A program made the translations under genes and the position numbers. The notes under the pieces are model-generated. The model saw only the letters and a list, made by a program, of their open reading frames with translations. It was not told the origin of the DNA and did not search any database. Below, one piece after another: positions 8,827 to 17,055 of a stretch of 64,000 nt of DNA. The DNA is from Palsa-504 sp963744575 (GTDB lineage: Bacteria > Actinomycetota > Actinomycetes > Streptosporangiales > Streptosporangiaceae), in contig CAVUUF010000013.1 in assembly GCA_963744575.1 (NCBI GenBank), forward strand, positions 123,381 to 187,380, given 5' to 3'. Positions within the stretch are counted from its first letter, which is position 1. Every line of letters starts with the position of its first letter.

Positions 8827-8876
8827 CCCGCCTGACACGGGGAGAATCGCCGGGCTGACCACGGGGGCCGGCCCGG

Positions 8877-9272
8877 CTACCCGTCGTGGTGCGCGGTGCT
8901 GGGCGGCGGCGGGATCGCCGAGGTGGAGGCCAGCGTCGTGCGGGGCGGCGGCGGGATGGCCGAGCACGAGGCCAGCGCGGTCTTCGGCGGCGGCGGCACA
9001 GCCGAGCAGGACGACAGCGCGGTCTTCGGCGGCGGCGGCACGGCCGAGGTGGAGGCCAGCGTCGTGCGGGGCGGCGGCGGGATGGCCGAGCGCGAGGCCA
9101 GCGCGGTCTTCGGCGGCGGCGGGATGGCCGAGCACGAGCCCAAGGTGGTCGGCGGTGGCGGGGGGATCGCGGAACACGACAGCGCCGTAGTTGGCGGCGG
9201 CGGGATCTTTGATCCCGAACGGACCGGCTTATCCGCCCCGGCTACCCTTTCACCACTCGCACCGAACGCCAT
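8877..9272 (-). CDS. Possible Pro-rich repeat protein (strand uncertain)
   Basis: The 42-bp tandem repeat is open in several frames on both strands. Read on the minus strand from the ATG at 9272 it gives a 131-residue protein of about eight 14-residue units ending in IPPPP, with TALA/TTLA spacers. Read on the plus strand (8896-9282) it gives GGGG-rich acidic units. GC3 is near 100% in both readings, so codon bias cannot decide. The minus start is preceded by GGAGGT with no spacer, and the plus start is a GTG without a clear ribosome site. Either reading, or neither, may be expressed. Confidence 0.25.
   Translation of the reverse strand: MAFGASGERVAGADKPVRSGSKIPPPPTTALSCSAIPPPPPTTLGSCSAIPPPPKTALASRSAIPPPPRTTLASTSAVPPPPKTALSSCSAVPPPPKTALASCSAIPPPPRTTLASTSAIPPPPSTAHHDG
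8896..9210. repeat. 42-bp imperfect tandem repeat, about seven to eight units
   Basis: The block repeats a 42-bp unit containing GGCGGCGGCGGGATGGCCGA plus a variable half (GCACGAGG, GGTGGAGG or GCAGGACG). The unit length is a multiple of three and the variation keeps all frames open. There is no unique spacer between units, so it is not a CRISPR array. It fills the gap between the DUF1707 gene and the convergent GntR gene. Confidence 0.9.
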
Positions 9273-9299
9273 ACCTCCATAGTGCGACTGATCGCTTCC

Positions 9300-10070
9300 T
9301 CAGCCAAGCTCTGAGGTCCAGACGATAACGCGGGTGCGGTCGCCGCGGAAAAGGTCCCGGGCAAACTCGAGCGGCTCGCCGGAGCGGGCGTAGGCGGTCC
9401 GCTCGACTTGCATCAGCGGCGCGCCCTCGGCCACGTCCAGCGCCTCGGCCTCGCGCACCCCGGCCGTCACCGGCTCCAGGCTCTCCCTGGCCCGGTGCGG
9501 CGGCAGCCCGTACCTGGCCTCGAGCAGTTCGTAGAGCGAGCCGTCCAGCCGGAATTCCAGCATGCCGGGGAACCGGGCGGCCGGGAACAGCGAGCGCTCC
9601 AGGGCGATCGGCCGCTCGTCGGCCAGGCGGATCCGCCGGACCTCATACACCTGGTCGTCCTCGCCGGTCCGCAGCGCCGCGGCCGCGGCCGGACCGGCCG
9701 GGCGTGACCGCGCGGACAGCACCCGGGCGCCGGCCACCATCCCGTGCCGCCGCAGCTGCTCGGAGAACCCGGCCAGGGTGGTGAGATCCTGCTCCAGCTT
9801 GGCCGCGGCGACGAAGGTCCCGCCCCGGCGTCCCACCGCCTTGGTCACCAGGCCGCGCCGGGCCAGTTCGGCCAGCGCGTGCCGCAGCGTCATCCGGCTG
9901 ACCCCGAACCACGCGGCCAGGTCCTGCTCGGCCGGCAGCCGGTCGCCTGGCGCCAGCGCGCGGGTGACGATCTGCCCGGCCAGCCAGTCCTCGATCTGCC
10001 CGTGCACCGTGCTGCCCGGCTCGCGCACGATCCGCGGCGGCTGCCTGGAGCCGGTCCGCGGCGCGGTCAT
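9300..10070 (-). CDS. GntR-family regulator, HutC subfamily (UTRA domain)
   Basis: This is a 256-residue regulator. Residues about 15-85 form the GntR winged helix (VHGQIEDWLAGQIVTRALAPGDRLPAEQDLAAWFGVSRMTLRHALAELARRGLV ... GRRGGTFV). The remainder is a UTRA effector-binding domain (VYEVRRIRLADERPIALERSLFPAARFPG ... LMQVERTAYARSGEPLEFARDLFRGDRTRVIV). The ATG at 10070 overlaps the permease stop by 4 nt, so permease and regulator form one operon. HutC-type proteins recognise palindromes such as GGTCTAGACC, and one occurs at 11065-11074 in the divergent promoter. The ligand is likely a compound handled by the divergent flavoenzyme pathway. Confidence 0.92.
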   Translation of the reverse strand: MTAPRTGSRQPPRIVREPGSTVHGQIEDWLAGQIVTRALAPGDRLPAEQDLAAWFGVSRMTLRHALAELARRGLVTKAVGRRGGTFVAAAKLEQDLTTLAGFSEQLRRHGMVAGARVLSARSRPAGPAAAAALRTGEDDQVYEVRRIRLADERPIALERSLFPAARFPGMLEFRLDGSLYELLEARYGLPPHRARESLEPVTAGVREAEALDVAEGAPLMQVERTAYARSGEPLEFARDLFRGDRTRVIVWTSELG

Positions 10071-10912
10071 GCGGGCGGCGCGGCTCCGGCCAGCGGCGCG
10101 TCGTCCCCGGCCGGCGCGATCACCGGCGCGAACGCCTTGGTCCGCCCGACGGCCAGGTAGTAGATCGCCCCGATCAGCACGATGAAGACCACCACGATCC
10201 ACAGGATCGGGATGCCGTCCAGGAAGCCCAGCTTGAGCAGCCCGTTGGTCTGGCTGGGCTTGGGGTTACTGGCCGCCCGCGGCCAGGCGAAGTTGATGAT
10301 CATGTGGAACGCCATCAGTACGAGCGCGAACACGAACATGCCGAGGATCTCGAACACCACGCCGGTGTTGTTGATGATCGAGACCAGCTTGACGCCATAG
10401 ATGTTCAGGACGGTGATCACGACCAGCGTGATCAGCGCGACCACCAGCTGGGTGTTCAGGCTGGCCGCGTTCAGCGAATGCCAGCCGAGGCCGTTCAGCG
10501 CCGGGATCAGCGCCAGCGGCAGCGTCGCCACCACCGCGGTCACGGTCAGCATACCGGCGAACAGGTAGATCCACCCGGTGAACCAGGAGTAGCTCCGGCT
10601 GGCCAGGTACTTCGTCCACTGGAAGACCGAACCTGCCACCGGGTAGTGGCTGGACACCTCGGCGAAGTTCAGCGCCACGATGAACTGGCCGAGCGCCACC
10701 ACCGGCCAGGTCCAGATGAATACCCCGCCGATGGTGGTCAGGCCCAGCGCGAACAGGGTGAAGATACCGGTCGACGGCGAGATGTAGCTGAACGCGACGG
10801 CGAACGAGCTGAACAGCCCGAGCGAGCGCTTGAGTTCCTGCGAGTAGCCGAACCGGGCCAGGTCGGCGGAATCCCGCTCCTGCCCGCTGGATGCCTGGGT
10901 GCCGCTGCTCAT
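10067..10912 (-). CDS. APC-superfamily amino acid/amine permease, internally shortened
   Basis: The start is typical of APC permeases (DSADLARFGYSQELKRSLGLFSSFAVAFSYISPSTGIF, then EVSSHYPVAGSVFQWTKYL). About seven membrane segments follow, to FALVLMAFHMII. The protein then jumps through PKPSQTNGLLKLGFLDG to a last segment (IPILWIVVVFIVLIGAIYYLAVGRTK) that resembles the end of a full-length transporter. At 281 residues it is little more than half the usual 450-530, and the central FDTA-type region is absent. The frame is intact, so a stable product is possible, but transport is doubtful. The ATG at 10912 is preceded by GGGAGG. The gene is coupled to the HutC regulator and divergent from the flavoenzyme operon, which suggests the original substrate was a methylated amine or amino acid. 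Confidence 0.8.
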   Translation of the reverse strand: MSSGTQASSGQERDSADLARFGYSQELKRSLGLFSSFAVAFSYISPSTGIFTLFALGLTTIGGVFIWTWPVVALGQFIVALNFAEVSSHYPVAGSVFQWTKYLASRSYSWFTGWIYLFAGMLTVTAVVATLPLALIPALNGLGWHSLNAASLNTQLVVALITLVVITVLNIYGVKLVSIINNTGVVFEILGMFVFALVLMAFHMIINFAWPRAASNPKPSQTNGLLKLGFLDGIPILWIVVVFIVLIGAIYYLAVGRTKAFAPVIAPAGDDAPLAGAAPPA

Positions 10913-10921
10913 AGGGGCCTC

Positions 10922-10977
10922 CCTTGGGATACCGGCCTTGGGATACCGGCCTTGGGATACCGGCCTTGGGATACAGG
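10922..10977. repeat. Four 14-bp tandem repeats in the permease leader
   Basis: The unit CCTTGGGATACCGG is repeated four times at 10922, 10936, 10950 and 10964, with one base change in the last copy. The block ends 9 nt before the permease start codon (10912, minus strand), so it lies in the leader or promoter. The Shine-Dalgarno GGGAGG partly overlaps the first copy. Confidence 0.9.
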
Positions 10978-11021
10978 CGAGACCGCCGTTGAGCGCTAAA
11001 TGTAAGGCCGCCACCGCTAAC

Positions 11022-11074
11022 TGTCTAGATCCTTTCTGCCCAGGTGGCCTACGGTGTCCCATAGGGTCTAGACC
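11022..11074. promoter_or_regulatory. Pair of TCTAGA-centred palindromes (candidate HutC/GntR operators)
   Basis: TGTCTAGATC (11022-11031) and GGTCTAGACC (11065-11074, perfect palindrome) lie in the divergent promoter between the permease-gntR operon and the kinase-flavoenzyme operon. Their centres are 43 bp apart, about four helical turns. GGTCTAGACC is the core known for HutC-subfamily regulators such as DasR. TCTAGA is rare in DNA of this composition, so two copies here are notable. Confidence 0.65.
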
Positions 11075-11091
11075 TTAGTGATGGGGAAGGG

Positions 11092-12000
11092 ATGTCCGCC
11101 GAACTCGACGCCCTGTTCGACCACACAGAAAGCCTGGCCGGCAGGCCGCGCACGGTCCGCGCGCTGCCCGGCGGCCTGACCAACCGCAACTACCAGGTGA
11201 CCACGCCGGACGGCGCCTTCGTGGCCCGGATCTCGATCGACGGCAGCGAACTGCTGGCCATCGACCGGGATGTCGAGTACCGGAACTCGGTGACCGCGGC
11301 CGCCGCCGGAGCCGGCCCGCCAGTCGTCGAGTACCGCCCGCGTGACCGGCTGCTGGTCCTCGGCTACCTCGAGGGCCGGACCCTCGGCGCGGCCGGCGTG
11401 GCCGCCGCCGGGACCCTGCCGCGCATCGCCGCGGCGTGCCGGCGGCTGCACGCCGGCGAGCGGTTCGGCAACGACTTCGACATGTTCGACATCCAGCGGC
11501 GCTACCTGGCGGTGGCCCGCTCCAGGGGTTTCGGGATCCCGGCCGGCTACGACGACCTGGCGCCTCAGTTCACCGCGGCGGAGAAAGCGCTGGCGGTGCG
11601 CGCCGAGGGCACCGTGCCGTGCCACAACGACCTGCTGCCCGCCAACTTCATCGACGACGGGATGAGGATCTGGCTGATCGACTACGAGCTGTCCGGCAAC
11701 AACGACGCCTGCTTCGAGCTCGGCAACATCGCGGCCGAGGCCGGGCTGTCCGGCGACGCCCTGGCCGAGCTGGTCACCGCCTACTACGGCCGGCCGCGAC
11801 GGAGCCGGATCGCCCGGGCCCGGCTGCTCGGCCTGGCCGGCATGTACGGGTGGACGCTATGGGGCGCGATCCCGCACGGCGCCAGCCCGATCGACTTCGA
11901 CTTCTGGAGCTGGGCGATGGAGCGGTTCGAGGGCGCCGCCCGCGGCTTCACCGCACCCGGCTTCACCATCCTGCTCGAGGAGGTCCAGCTCGATGACTGA
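11092..12000 (+). CDS. Choline/ethanolamine kinase-like phosphotransferase
   Basis: This 302-residue small-molecule kinase is of the APH/choline kinase superfamily. LPGGLTNRNYQV (residues 25-36) is the nucleotide loop typical of choline/LicA kinases. HNDLLPANFI (about residue 181) is the catalytic Brenner-type motif, and WLIDYELSGNNDACFELGN supplies the metal-binding Asp. Its gene overlaps the following dehydrogenase gene by 8 nt, so both are translated together, which points to a choline- or methylamine-type substrate. An alternative reading is an aminoglycoside phosphotransferase homologue with another alcohol substrate. The ATG at 11092 is preceded closely by GGGGAAGGG. Confidence 0.83.
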   Translation: MSAELDALFDHTESLAGRPRTVRALPGGLTNRNYQVTTPDGAFVARISIDGSELLAIDRDVEYRNSVTAAAAGAGPPVVEYRPRDRLLVLGYLEGRTLGAAGVAAAGTLPRIAAACRRLHAGERFGNDFDMFDIQRRYLAVARSRGFGIPAGYDDLAPQFTAAEKALAVRAEGTVPCHNDLLPANFIDDGMRIWLIDYELSGNNDACFELGNIAAEAGLSGDALAELVTAYYGRPRRSRIARARLLGLAGMYGWTLWGAIPHGASPIDFDFWSWAMERFEGAARGFTAPGFTILLEEVQLDD

Positions 12001-14488
12001 CGACCTGCCCTCCCGTTCCCGGGTGGTGATCGTCGGCGGCGGCGTGATCGGCGCCAGCGTCGCCTACCACCTGGCCCAGCTGGGCTGGACCGACGTGCTG
12101 CTGCTCGAGCAGGGGCAGCTGTCCTGCGGCACCACCTGGCATGCGGCCGGCCTGGTCGGCCAGCTGCGCTCCACCGAGAACGGGACCCGCCTGGTCCAGT
12201 ACTCCACCGAGCTCTACACCCGGCTGGAGGAAGAAACCGGCCTGGGCACCGGCTTCCGGCGCTGCGGCGGCGTCACCGTCGCCCGCACCGCGGACCGGAT
12301 GACCCAGCTGCGCCGGACGGCCGCCAGCGCCGAGGCCTTCCAGCTGGAATGCGAGCTGATCAGCCCGCAGCGCGTCCGCGAGCTCTACCCGGTGCTGCGC
12401 CACGACGACCTGGTAGGCGGGATCTGGCTGCCAGGCGACGGCCGGGCCAACCCGGCCGACCTGACCTTCGCGCTGGCCCGCGGCGCCCGGGACAAGGGCG
12501 TCACGATCCGCGAGCGGGCCCGGGTCACCGCCATCCTGCGCGACCGCAAGACCGTCCGCGGGGTCCGGACCTCCGAGGGAGAGTACGTCGAGGCCGAGAT
12601 CGTCGTCAACTGCGCCGGCCAATGGGCCAAGGCGGTCGGCGCCATGTGCGGGGTGACCGTGCCGCTGCACTCGGCCGAGCACTTCTACGTGGTCACCGAC
12701 CAGGTCGACGGGGTAAACCGGGACTTCCCCGTGCTGCGCGACCAGGACGGCTACATCTACGTCAAGGAAGAGGTGGGCGGCCTGCTCGTCGGCGGGTTCG
12801 AGCCGGTGGCCAAGCCCTGGGTCTCGCCGGACGCGCTGCCCTGCCCGTTCGAGTTCCAGCTGCTCGAGGAGGACTGGGAGCACTTCTCGGTGCTGATGGA
12901 GAACGCGGTCACCCGGATCCCGGCGCTCGCCGAGACCGGGATCAAGAAGTTCTACAACGGTCCGGAGAGCTTCACCCCGGACGGCCAGTTCATCCTCGGC
13001 GAGGCAGCGGAGCTGCGGAACTTCTTCGTAGCCGCCGGGTTCAACTCCTTCGGCATCGCCTCGGCCGGCGGGGCCGGCCGGGCGCTGGCCGAATGGATCA
13101 CCGCGGGGGAGCCGGGCCTGGACCTGTCCGCGGTCGACATCAGGCGCTTCGCCCGGTTCAACGGCAACACTCAGTGGCTGCACGACCGGGTCGGCGAGGT
13201 CCTGGGCTTGCACTACGCCATCGGCTGGCCGAACCGCGAGGTGACCACCGCCCGTCCTTTCCGCCGGTCCCCGGCCTACCACCTGCTGGCGCAGGCCGGC
13301 GCGAGCTTCGGCAGCAAGATGGGCTGGGAGCGGGCGAACTTCTTCGCCCCCCCGGGCGAGAACCAGGAGGTCCAGTACGGCTGGGGCCCGCAGAACTGGC
13401 AGCCCTGGTCCTCCGCCGAGCAGCGCGCCACCCGGACCGGCGTCGCGCTGTTCGACCAGACCAGCTTCTCCAAGTACCTGGTCACCGGCCGGGACGCCGA
13501 ACAGGCGCTGCAGTGGCTGTGCACCGCCGACGTCGCGGTCGCTCCGGGCCGGACCGTCTACACGGGGATGCTCAACACGCGCGGCAGCTACGAGGCCGAC
13601 ATCACCGTGACCCGGCTCTCGGCCGAGGAGTTCCTGCTGGTCAGCAGCGCGGCCAGTACCGAACGCGACCTGGACCACCTGCGCAGGCGGATGCCCGCCG
13701 GGCTGCACGCGGCGCTGGTCGACGTCACGTCCATGTTCGCCGTCTACGGCGTCATGGGCCCTCGGTCGCGCGACCTGCTCGCGAGGCTGTCCCGCAGTGA
13801 CCTGAGCGATGAAGCCTTCCCGCTCGGCTCAAGTCGTGAGGTGGACCTCGGCTACGCTACGGTCAGCGCCACCCGGATCACCTACGTGGGCGAGCTCGGC
13901 TGGGAGCTGTACGTGCCGGCCGAGTTCGCCGTCGGCGCGTACGAGGACCTGGTGGCGGCCGGCGCCGGCCTCGGCCTGGCCAACGCCGGCTACTACGCGA
14001 TCGAGTCGCTCCGGCTGGAGAAGGCGTACCGGGCCTTCGGCCGGGAGCTGACCCCGGACTACAACCCGGTCGAGGCCGGCCTGCTGTTCGCCTGCAAGCT
14101 CGGCACGGACATCCCGTTCCTTGGCCGGGAGGCGGTCGAGCGGGCCCGGGCGGCCGGCCCTCGGCGCCGCCTGGTCTCGCTTGTGCTGAACGGCGCGGAC
14201 CCGGACACCATGATCTGGGGCGGTGAGCTGGTGCTGTGTGACGGCGTCGCCGTCGGCCAGGTGACCTCGGGCGCCTGGGGCGAGACCCTCGGTGCCTGCG
14301 TCGGCCTGGCCTACGTCCGCCACCGGGACGGCGCCGTGCTCACCCGCGACGCCGTAACCGCGGGGAAATACCAGGTCAACGTCGGCGGCCGCCTCTGCCC
14401 CGCGACCGTGTCCCTGCGCCCCCCCTTCGACCCGGCCGGCGACCGGATCCGGGGCCGCTACTCCCTACCCCCCGCCGTCCCCAACTGA
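11993..14488 (+). CDS. FAD-dependent dimethylglycine/sarcosine dehydrogenase-like protein with GcvT domain
   Basis: This is an 831-residue two-domain enzyme. The N-terminal FAD oxidoreductase domain begins VVIVGGGVIGASVAYHLAQLG, and CGTTWHAAGLVGQLR near residue 45 contains the His that carries covalent FAD in dimethylglycine dehydrogenase. The C-terminal half (from about residue 430) is an aminomethyltransferase/GcvT-like folate-binding domain (RTGVALFDQTSFSKYLVTG, YVGELGWELYVP, CVGLAYVRH). Such enzymes demethylate N-methyl amino acids and pass the one-carbon unit to tetrahydrofolate. Coupling to a choline-kinase-like gene and divergence from a permease/HutC operon indicate a regulated catabolic locus. 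The exact substrate is not determined by sequence. Confidence 0.88.
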   Translation: MTDDLPSRSRVVIVGGGVIGASVAYHLAQLGWTDVLLLEQGQLSCGTTWHAAGLVGQLRSTENGTRLVQYSTELYTRLEEETGLGTGFRRCGGVTVARTADRMTQLRRTAASAEAFQLECELISPQRVRELYPVLRHDDLVGGIWLPGDGRANPADLTFALARGARDKGVTIRERARVTAILRDRKTVRGVRTSEGEYVEAEIVVNCAGQWAKAVGAMCGVTVPLHSAEHFYVVTDQVDGVNRDFPVLRDQDGYIYVKEEVGGLLVGGFEPVAKPWVSPDALPCPFEFQLLEEDWEHFSVLMENAVTRIPALAETGIKKFYNGPESFTPDGQFILGEAAELRNFFVAAGFNSFGIASAGGAGRALAEWITAGEPGLDLSAVDIRRFARFNGNTQWLHDRVGEVLGLHYAIGWPNREVTTARPFRRSPAYHLLAQAGASFGSKMGWERANFFAPPGENQEVQYGWGPQNWQPWSSAEQRATRTGVALFDQTSFSKYLVTGRDAEQALQWLCTADVAVAPGRTVYTGMLNTRGSYEADITVTRLSAEEFLLVSSAASTERDLDHLRRRMPAGLHAALVDVTSMFAVYGVMGPRSRDLLARLSRSDLSDEAFPLGSSREVDLGYATVSATRITYVGELGWELYVPAEFAVGAYEDLVAAGAGLGLANAGYYAIESLRLEKAYRAFGRELTPDYNPVEAGLLFACKLGTDIPFLGREAVERARAAGPRRRLVSLVLNGADPDTMIWGGELVLCDGVAVGQVTSGAWGETLGACVGLAYVRHRDGAVLTRDAVTAGKYQVNVGGRLCPATVSLRPPFDPAGDRIRGRYSLPPAVPN

Positions 14489-14621
14489 CCCGCCACCTCA
14501 CCCGCCCCGCCATTCCCGCGCGTCGCCACAGCAGGCCACGGTCCAGCATCGCAGCGCCCCCGTCCGCCTGCGCGAGATCACCGACCCCCTGCCAATGACC
14601 AGGATTGTCAGACCCTGGCAC

Positions 14622-14627
14622 TATTAT
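14622..14627 (+). promoter_or_regulatory. -10 element TATTAT, 7 nt before ATG (leaderless start)
   Basis: TATTAT ends 7 nt before the ATG at 14635, and no Shine-Dalgarno sequence is present. The spacing places transcription start at or next to the start codon. No convincing -35 is seen. Confidence 0.5.
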
Positions 14628-14634
14628 CAAATAC

Positions 14635-15501
14635 ATGTTCGACACAGACGCGTCAAGCTTCGTTCCTGACAGCCCCGTACCCGGTGATCATGCGACCGAC
14701 GGCGCATCCCCGGTGCCGCTGGAGCGGCTGGAGGCACAGATCTGCGAGCTGGCCGGGCATCTAACCGCGGCCACCTGCCGGTTTCTAGTGCTGCTCGGGG
14801 ACTTCGATGCCCGCCGGGGCTGGGCGAGCTGGGATATGGGCAGCTGCGCGGCGTGGCTGTCGTGGAAGTGCCAGATGACTGCGGGGACGGCGCGGGAGCA
14901 TGTCCGGGTGGCCCGGGCGCTGCGGGACCTGCCGGTGATCCGGGGAGAGTTCGGGGCGGGGCGGCTGTCATATGCCAAGGTGCGGGCGCTAACCCGGATC
15001 GCGACCGTGGCGACGGAGGCTGGGCTGGCGGAGATCGCCGGGCCGATGACAGGAAATCAGCTGGAGCGTTTCGCCCGGGTGCACCGGCAGGTGGGCGGGG
15101 CCGACGACGCGGCGGCGCGGGTGCGGCGGCGGCTGGCGTGGCGGATGGAGGAGGACGGGTCGCTGGCCGGGACGTTCCGGCTCCCACCCCTGCAAGGCGC
15201 GGTGCTGCTCAAGGCGCTGCGCGCCGCGGCCGGGGACCTGGAGCATCCGCACGATCAGGAGGACCGTGACCGGGCCGCGGGCGTTTCCGCGGAAACGCCC
15301 GCGGCCGGTGAGCCGGTGGTCGCGACGTCCTCGAGCCTGGCCGACAGCCTGCTGGTCATCGCGGAGGCGTTCCTGGCCGGGAAGGTGGCCGGGGCCGATG
15401 ACGCAGAGGTGTACCAGGTCCTTGTGCACGTTGGTGCCGACGCCCTGCCTGAGGCCGGCCAGGCGCCGATGCCGCGGCCGGCTCAGGCGCCGATGCCGTG
15501 A
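14635..15501 (+). CDS. DUF222 domain protein (N-terminal part of 13E12-type HNH protein)
   Basis: These 288 residues match the DUF222 half of actinobacterial 13E12-type proteins (WASWDMGSCAAWLSWKCQMTAGTAREHVRVARALRDLP ... GRLSYAKVRALTRIA). In most relatives DUF222 and the HNH nuclease are one polypeptide. Here the frame ends TGA at 15501, and the HNH part starts in another frame at the overlapping GTG (GTGA). The ATG at 14635 lacks a ribosome site but has TATTAT 7 nt upstream, so it is probably leaderless. The role of DUF222 is unknown; copies are often repeated in genomes. This is either a coupled split gene or a frameshifted one. Confidence 0.75.
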   Translation: MFDTDASSFVPDSPVPGDHATDGASPVPLERLEAQICELAGHLTAATCRFLVLLGDFDARRGWASWDMGSCAAWLSWKCQMTAGTAREHVRVARALRDLPVIRGEFGAGRLSYAKVRALTRIATVATEAGLAEIAGPMTGNQLERFARVHRQVGGADDAAARVRRRLAWRMEEDGSLAGTFRLPPLQGAVLLKALRAAAGDLEHPHDQEDRDRAAGVSAETPAAGEPVVATSSSLADSLLVIAEAFLAGKVAGADDAEVYQVLVHVGADALPEAGQAPMPRPAQAPMP

Positions 15502-16304
15502 TCGGCCAGCAGCCGGGCGTGGTTTCAGCGGAAACGGCTCCGCCCGTCCCAGCTGCCTTGCCGGTGCCGGGGAATCCGGCCGATCCAGCCCGCTGTCATG
15601 TGGAAGACGGCCCGGCCATCAGCGTGTCCACCGCGCAGATGCTGGCCTGCACCGCGGCGCTGTCCTGGATGGCGCACGACCGCGACGGGTCGGTACTCCG
15701 CCTGGGTCGGCGTCGGCGGCGGCCGAACGCGGCGCTTCGCCGGGCGGCGCGGGAGCGGGACACGTGCCGGTGCCGGTTCCCGGGGTGTGAGTCGCGCCGG
15801 GTGGACCTGCATCACATCCGGTACTGGAGTCATGGTGGCCGCACCGACCTGGACAACCTGATCAGCTTGTGCCGTTACCATCACATGCTGGTGCACGAGC
15901 GCGGCTACCTGATCGCCGCGGCCCGTGACGGCATATTCGCGTTCTGGCGCCCCGACGGCACCGCCCTCCCGCCCAGCCCGCCGCTCCCGGAACCCGCGGG
16001 CAGCATTAAAGACCATCACGACGCCGACATCACCGAAGGCACGATCATCCCGCTGTGGTACGGCGAACGGCTGGACCTGGATCACGCCCTGTACGTCTGC
16101 CTGGCCAACGCCCGTAACCAGCAGCAACGCCAGGAACAGCCAAAGCGGCACGACCAGCCAGACCAGTCCGGGCGGCGAGACGAGTCTGAACGCCGGAACC
16201 AGCCAGAGCAACCGGAGCCGTTCCGGCCCGGCACGGGAGTCAGCGAGCTCAGCGACTGGGTCGGCTATTTTCGCCGGTACTACGCCCAGCACCCGGCGGC
16301 GTGA
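15498..16304 (+). CDS. HNH endonuclease domain protein (C-terminal part of DUF222/HNH protein)
   Basis: This is a 268-residue frame. The HNH motif runs from RERDTCRCRFPGCESRRVDLHHIRYWSHGGRTDLDNLISLCRYHHMLVHERGY, with the HH pair, the central Asn and the closing His all present, plus Cys residues (CRC, PGC, LC) that can bind zinc. The tail is Gln/Arg/Glu-rich and low in complexity. The frame overlaps the DUF222 frame by 4 nt. If unsplit, the joined product would be about 555 residues, typical for the family. The nuclease residues are intact, so only the joining with DUF222 is in question. Confidence 0.75.
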   Translation: MIGQQPGVVSAETAPPVPAALPVPGNPADPARCHVEDGPAISVSTAQMLACTAALSWMAHDRDGSVLRLGRRRRRPNAALRRAARERDTCRCRFPGCESRRVDLHHIRYWSHGGRTDLDNLISLCRYHHMLVHERGYLIAAARDGIFAFWRPDGTALPPSPPLPEPAGSIKDHHDADITEGTIIPLWYGERLDLDHALYVCLANARNQQQRQEQPKRHDQPDQSGRRDESERRNQPEQPEPFRPGTGVSELSDWVGYFRRYYAQHPAA

Positions 16305-16391
16305 CCTGCGACCGGAGCCATTACAAGAGTGTCACGAAGCGTACCCGATCGCTGGACCTCGCCCGGCGGGGCCCAGCGATCGCGTGGCTGC

Positions 16392-16913
16392 TCAGTGCAC
16401 GTTTGCCGGGCCGCCCACCTTGGCGGATACGGCCAGGCCGATGACGATGACGAGGACGCCCAGGATCACAGCCGCCCAGCCGAGTATCAAGCCGACCAGC
16501 GCCAGGCCGGCTCCCTGCTCTCCGGTGCGTTTGACCTGGGACCGAGCCATATGGCCGAGTACGATCGCCGGGATGGTCGCCAGCGGCCCGAATACGAACT
16601 GCGCCAGCCCGCAGACCAGGCTGGCAATCGCGAGCCCGTTGGTCCTGGCCATCTGGGTCACCACCGGTGGTCCTGGCCGCTGGGGCACCATGGCCGCATC
16701 CGCGGCAGGCAGATCGGCCACGAGTTCGTCCAGGTCGGCATAGGTGCGCGCGGACAAGGCGCTCTCCAGGCGCGCGTCATGCTCGTCCCTGGACAACCGG
16801 CCTTCGCCGTAGGACGTGTTGAGGAGCCCCACCACGCGATCGCGGTCCGCGTCGGCGGCCCGCATCTTCCCCCGTGCGCCACTGGTCGCTGGATAGCCGT
16901 TGCCAGCCGCCAT
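16392..16913 (-). CDS. DUF1707 and DUF4190 membrane protein
   Basis: This is a 173-residue protein. An N-terminal DUF1707 segment (MRAADADRDRVVGLLNTSYGEGRLSRDEHDARLESALSARTYADLDELVADLP) is followed by a Pro-rich linker and a DUF4190-type membrane region (TNGLAIASLVCGLAQFVFGPLATIPAIVLGHMARSQVKRTGEQGAGLALVGLILG). The ATG at 16913 is chosen because GGAGG lies 6 nt before it; the frame is open further upstream without family-like sequence. The gene is divergent from the SGNH lipoprotein gene. The function is unknown. Confidence 0.87.
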   Translation of the reverse strand: MAAGNGYPATSGARGKMRAADADRDRVVGLLNTSYGEGRLSRDEHDARLESALSARTYADLDELVADLPAADAAMVPQRPGPPVVTQMARTNGLAIASLVCGLAQFVFGPLATIPAIVLGHMARSQVKRTGEQGAGLALVGLILGWAAVILGVLVIVIGLAVSAKVGGPANVH

Positions 16914-17055
16914 CGATGCCTCCAACCCCCAGAGTCCCCCGATGTTACTTTCCAGTGTAGGTCCCGGCTTCGCCCATGCGGAACGATCCGGTGGACCACG
17001 CGCCCGCTTAGGCTGGATGTGCCGAATGCGCGGCCGCCGTCGCAGGGAGGTGACG

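Noticed and set aside
8896..9210. CRISPR array
   Set aside because: The repeats are directly adjacent with no unique spacers, the unit is a multiple of three, and no cas genes are present.
11963..13708. 581-codon minus-strand frame
   Set aside because: It is antisense to the flavoenzyme gene, which has clear FAD and GcvT motifs.
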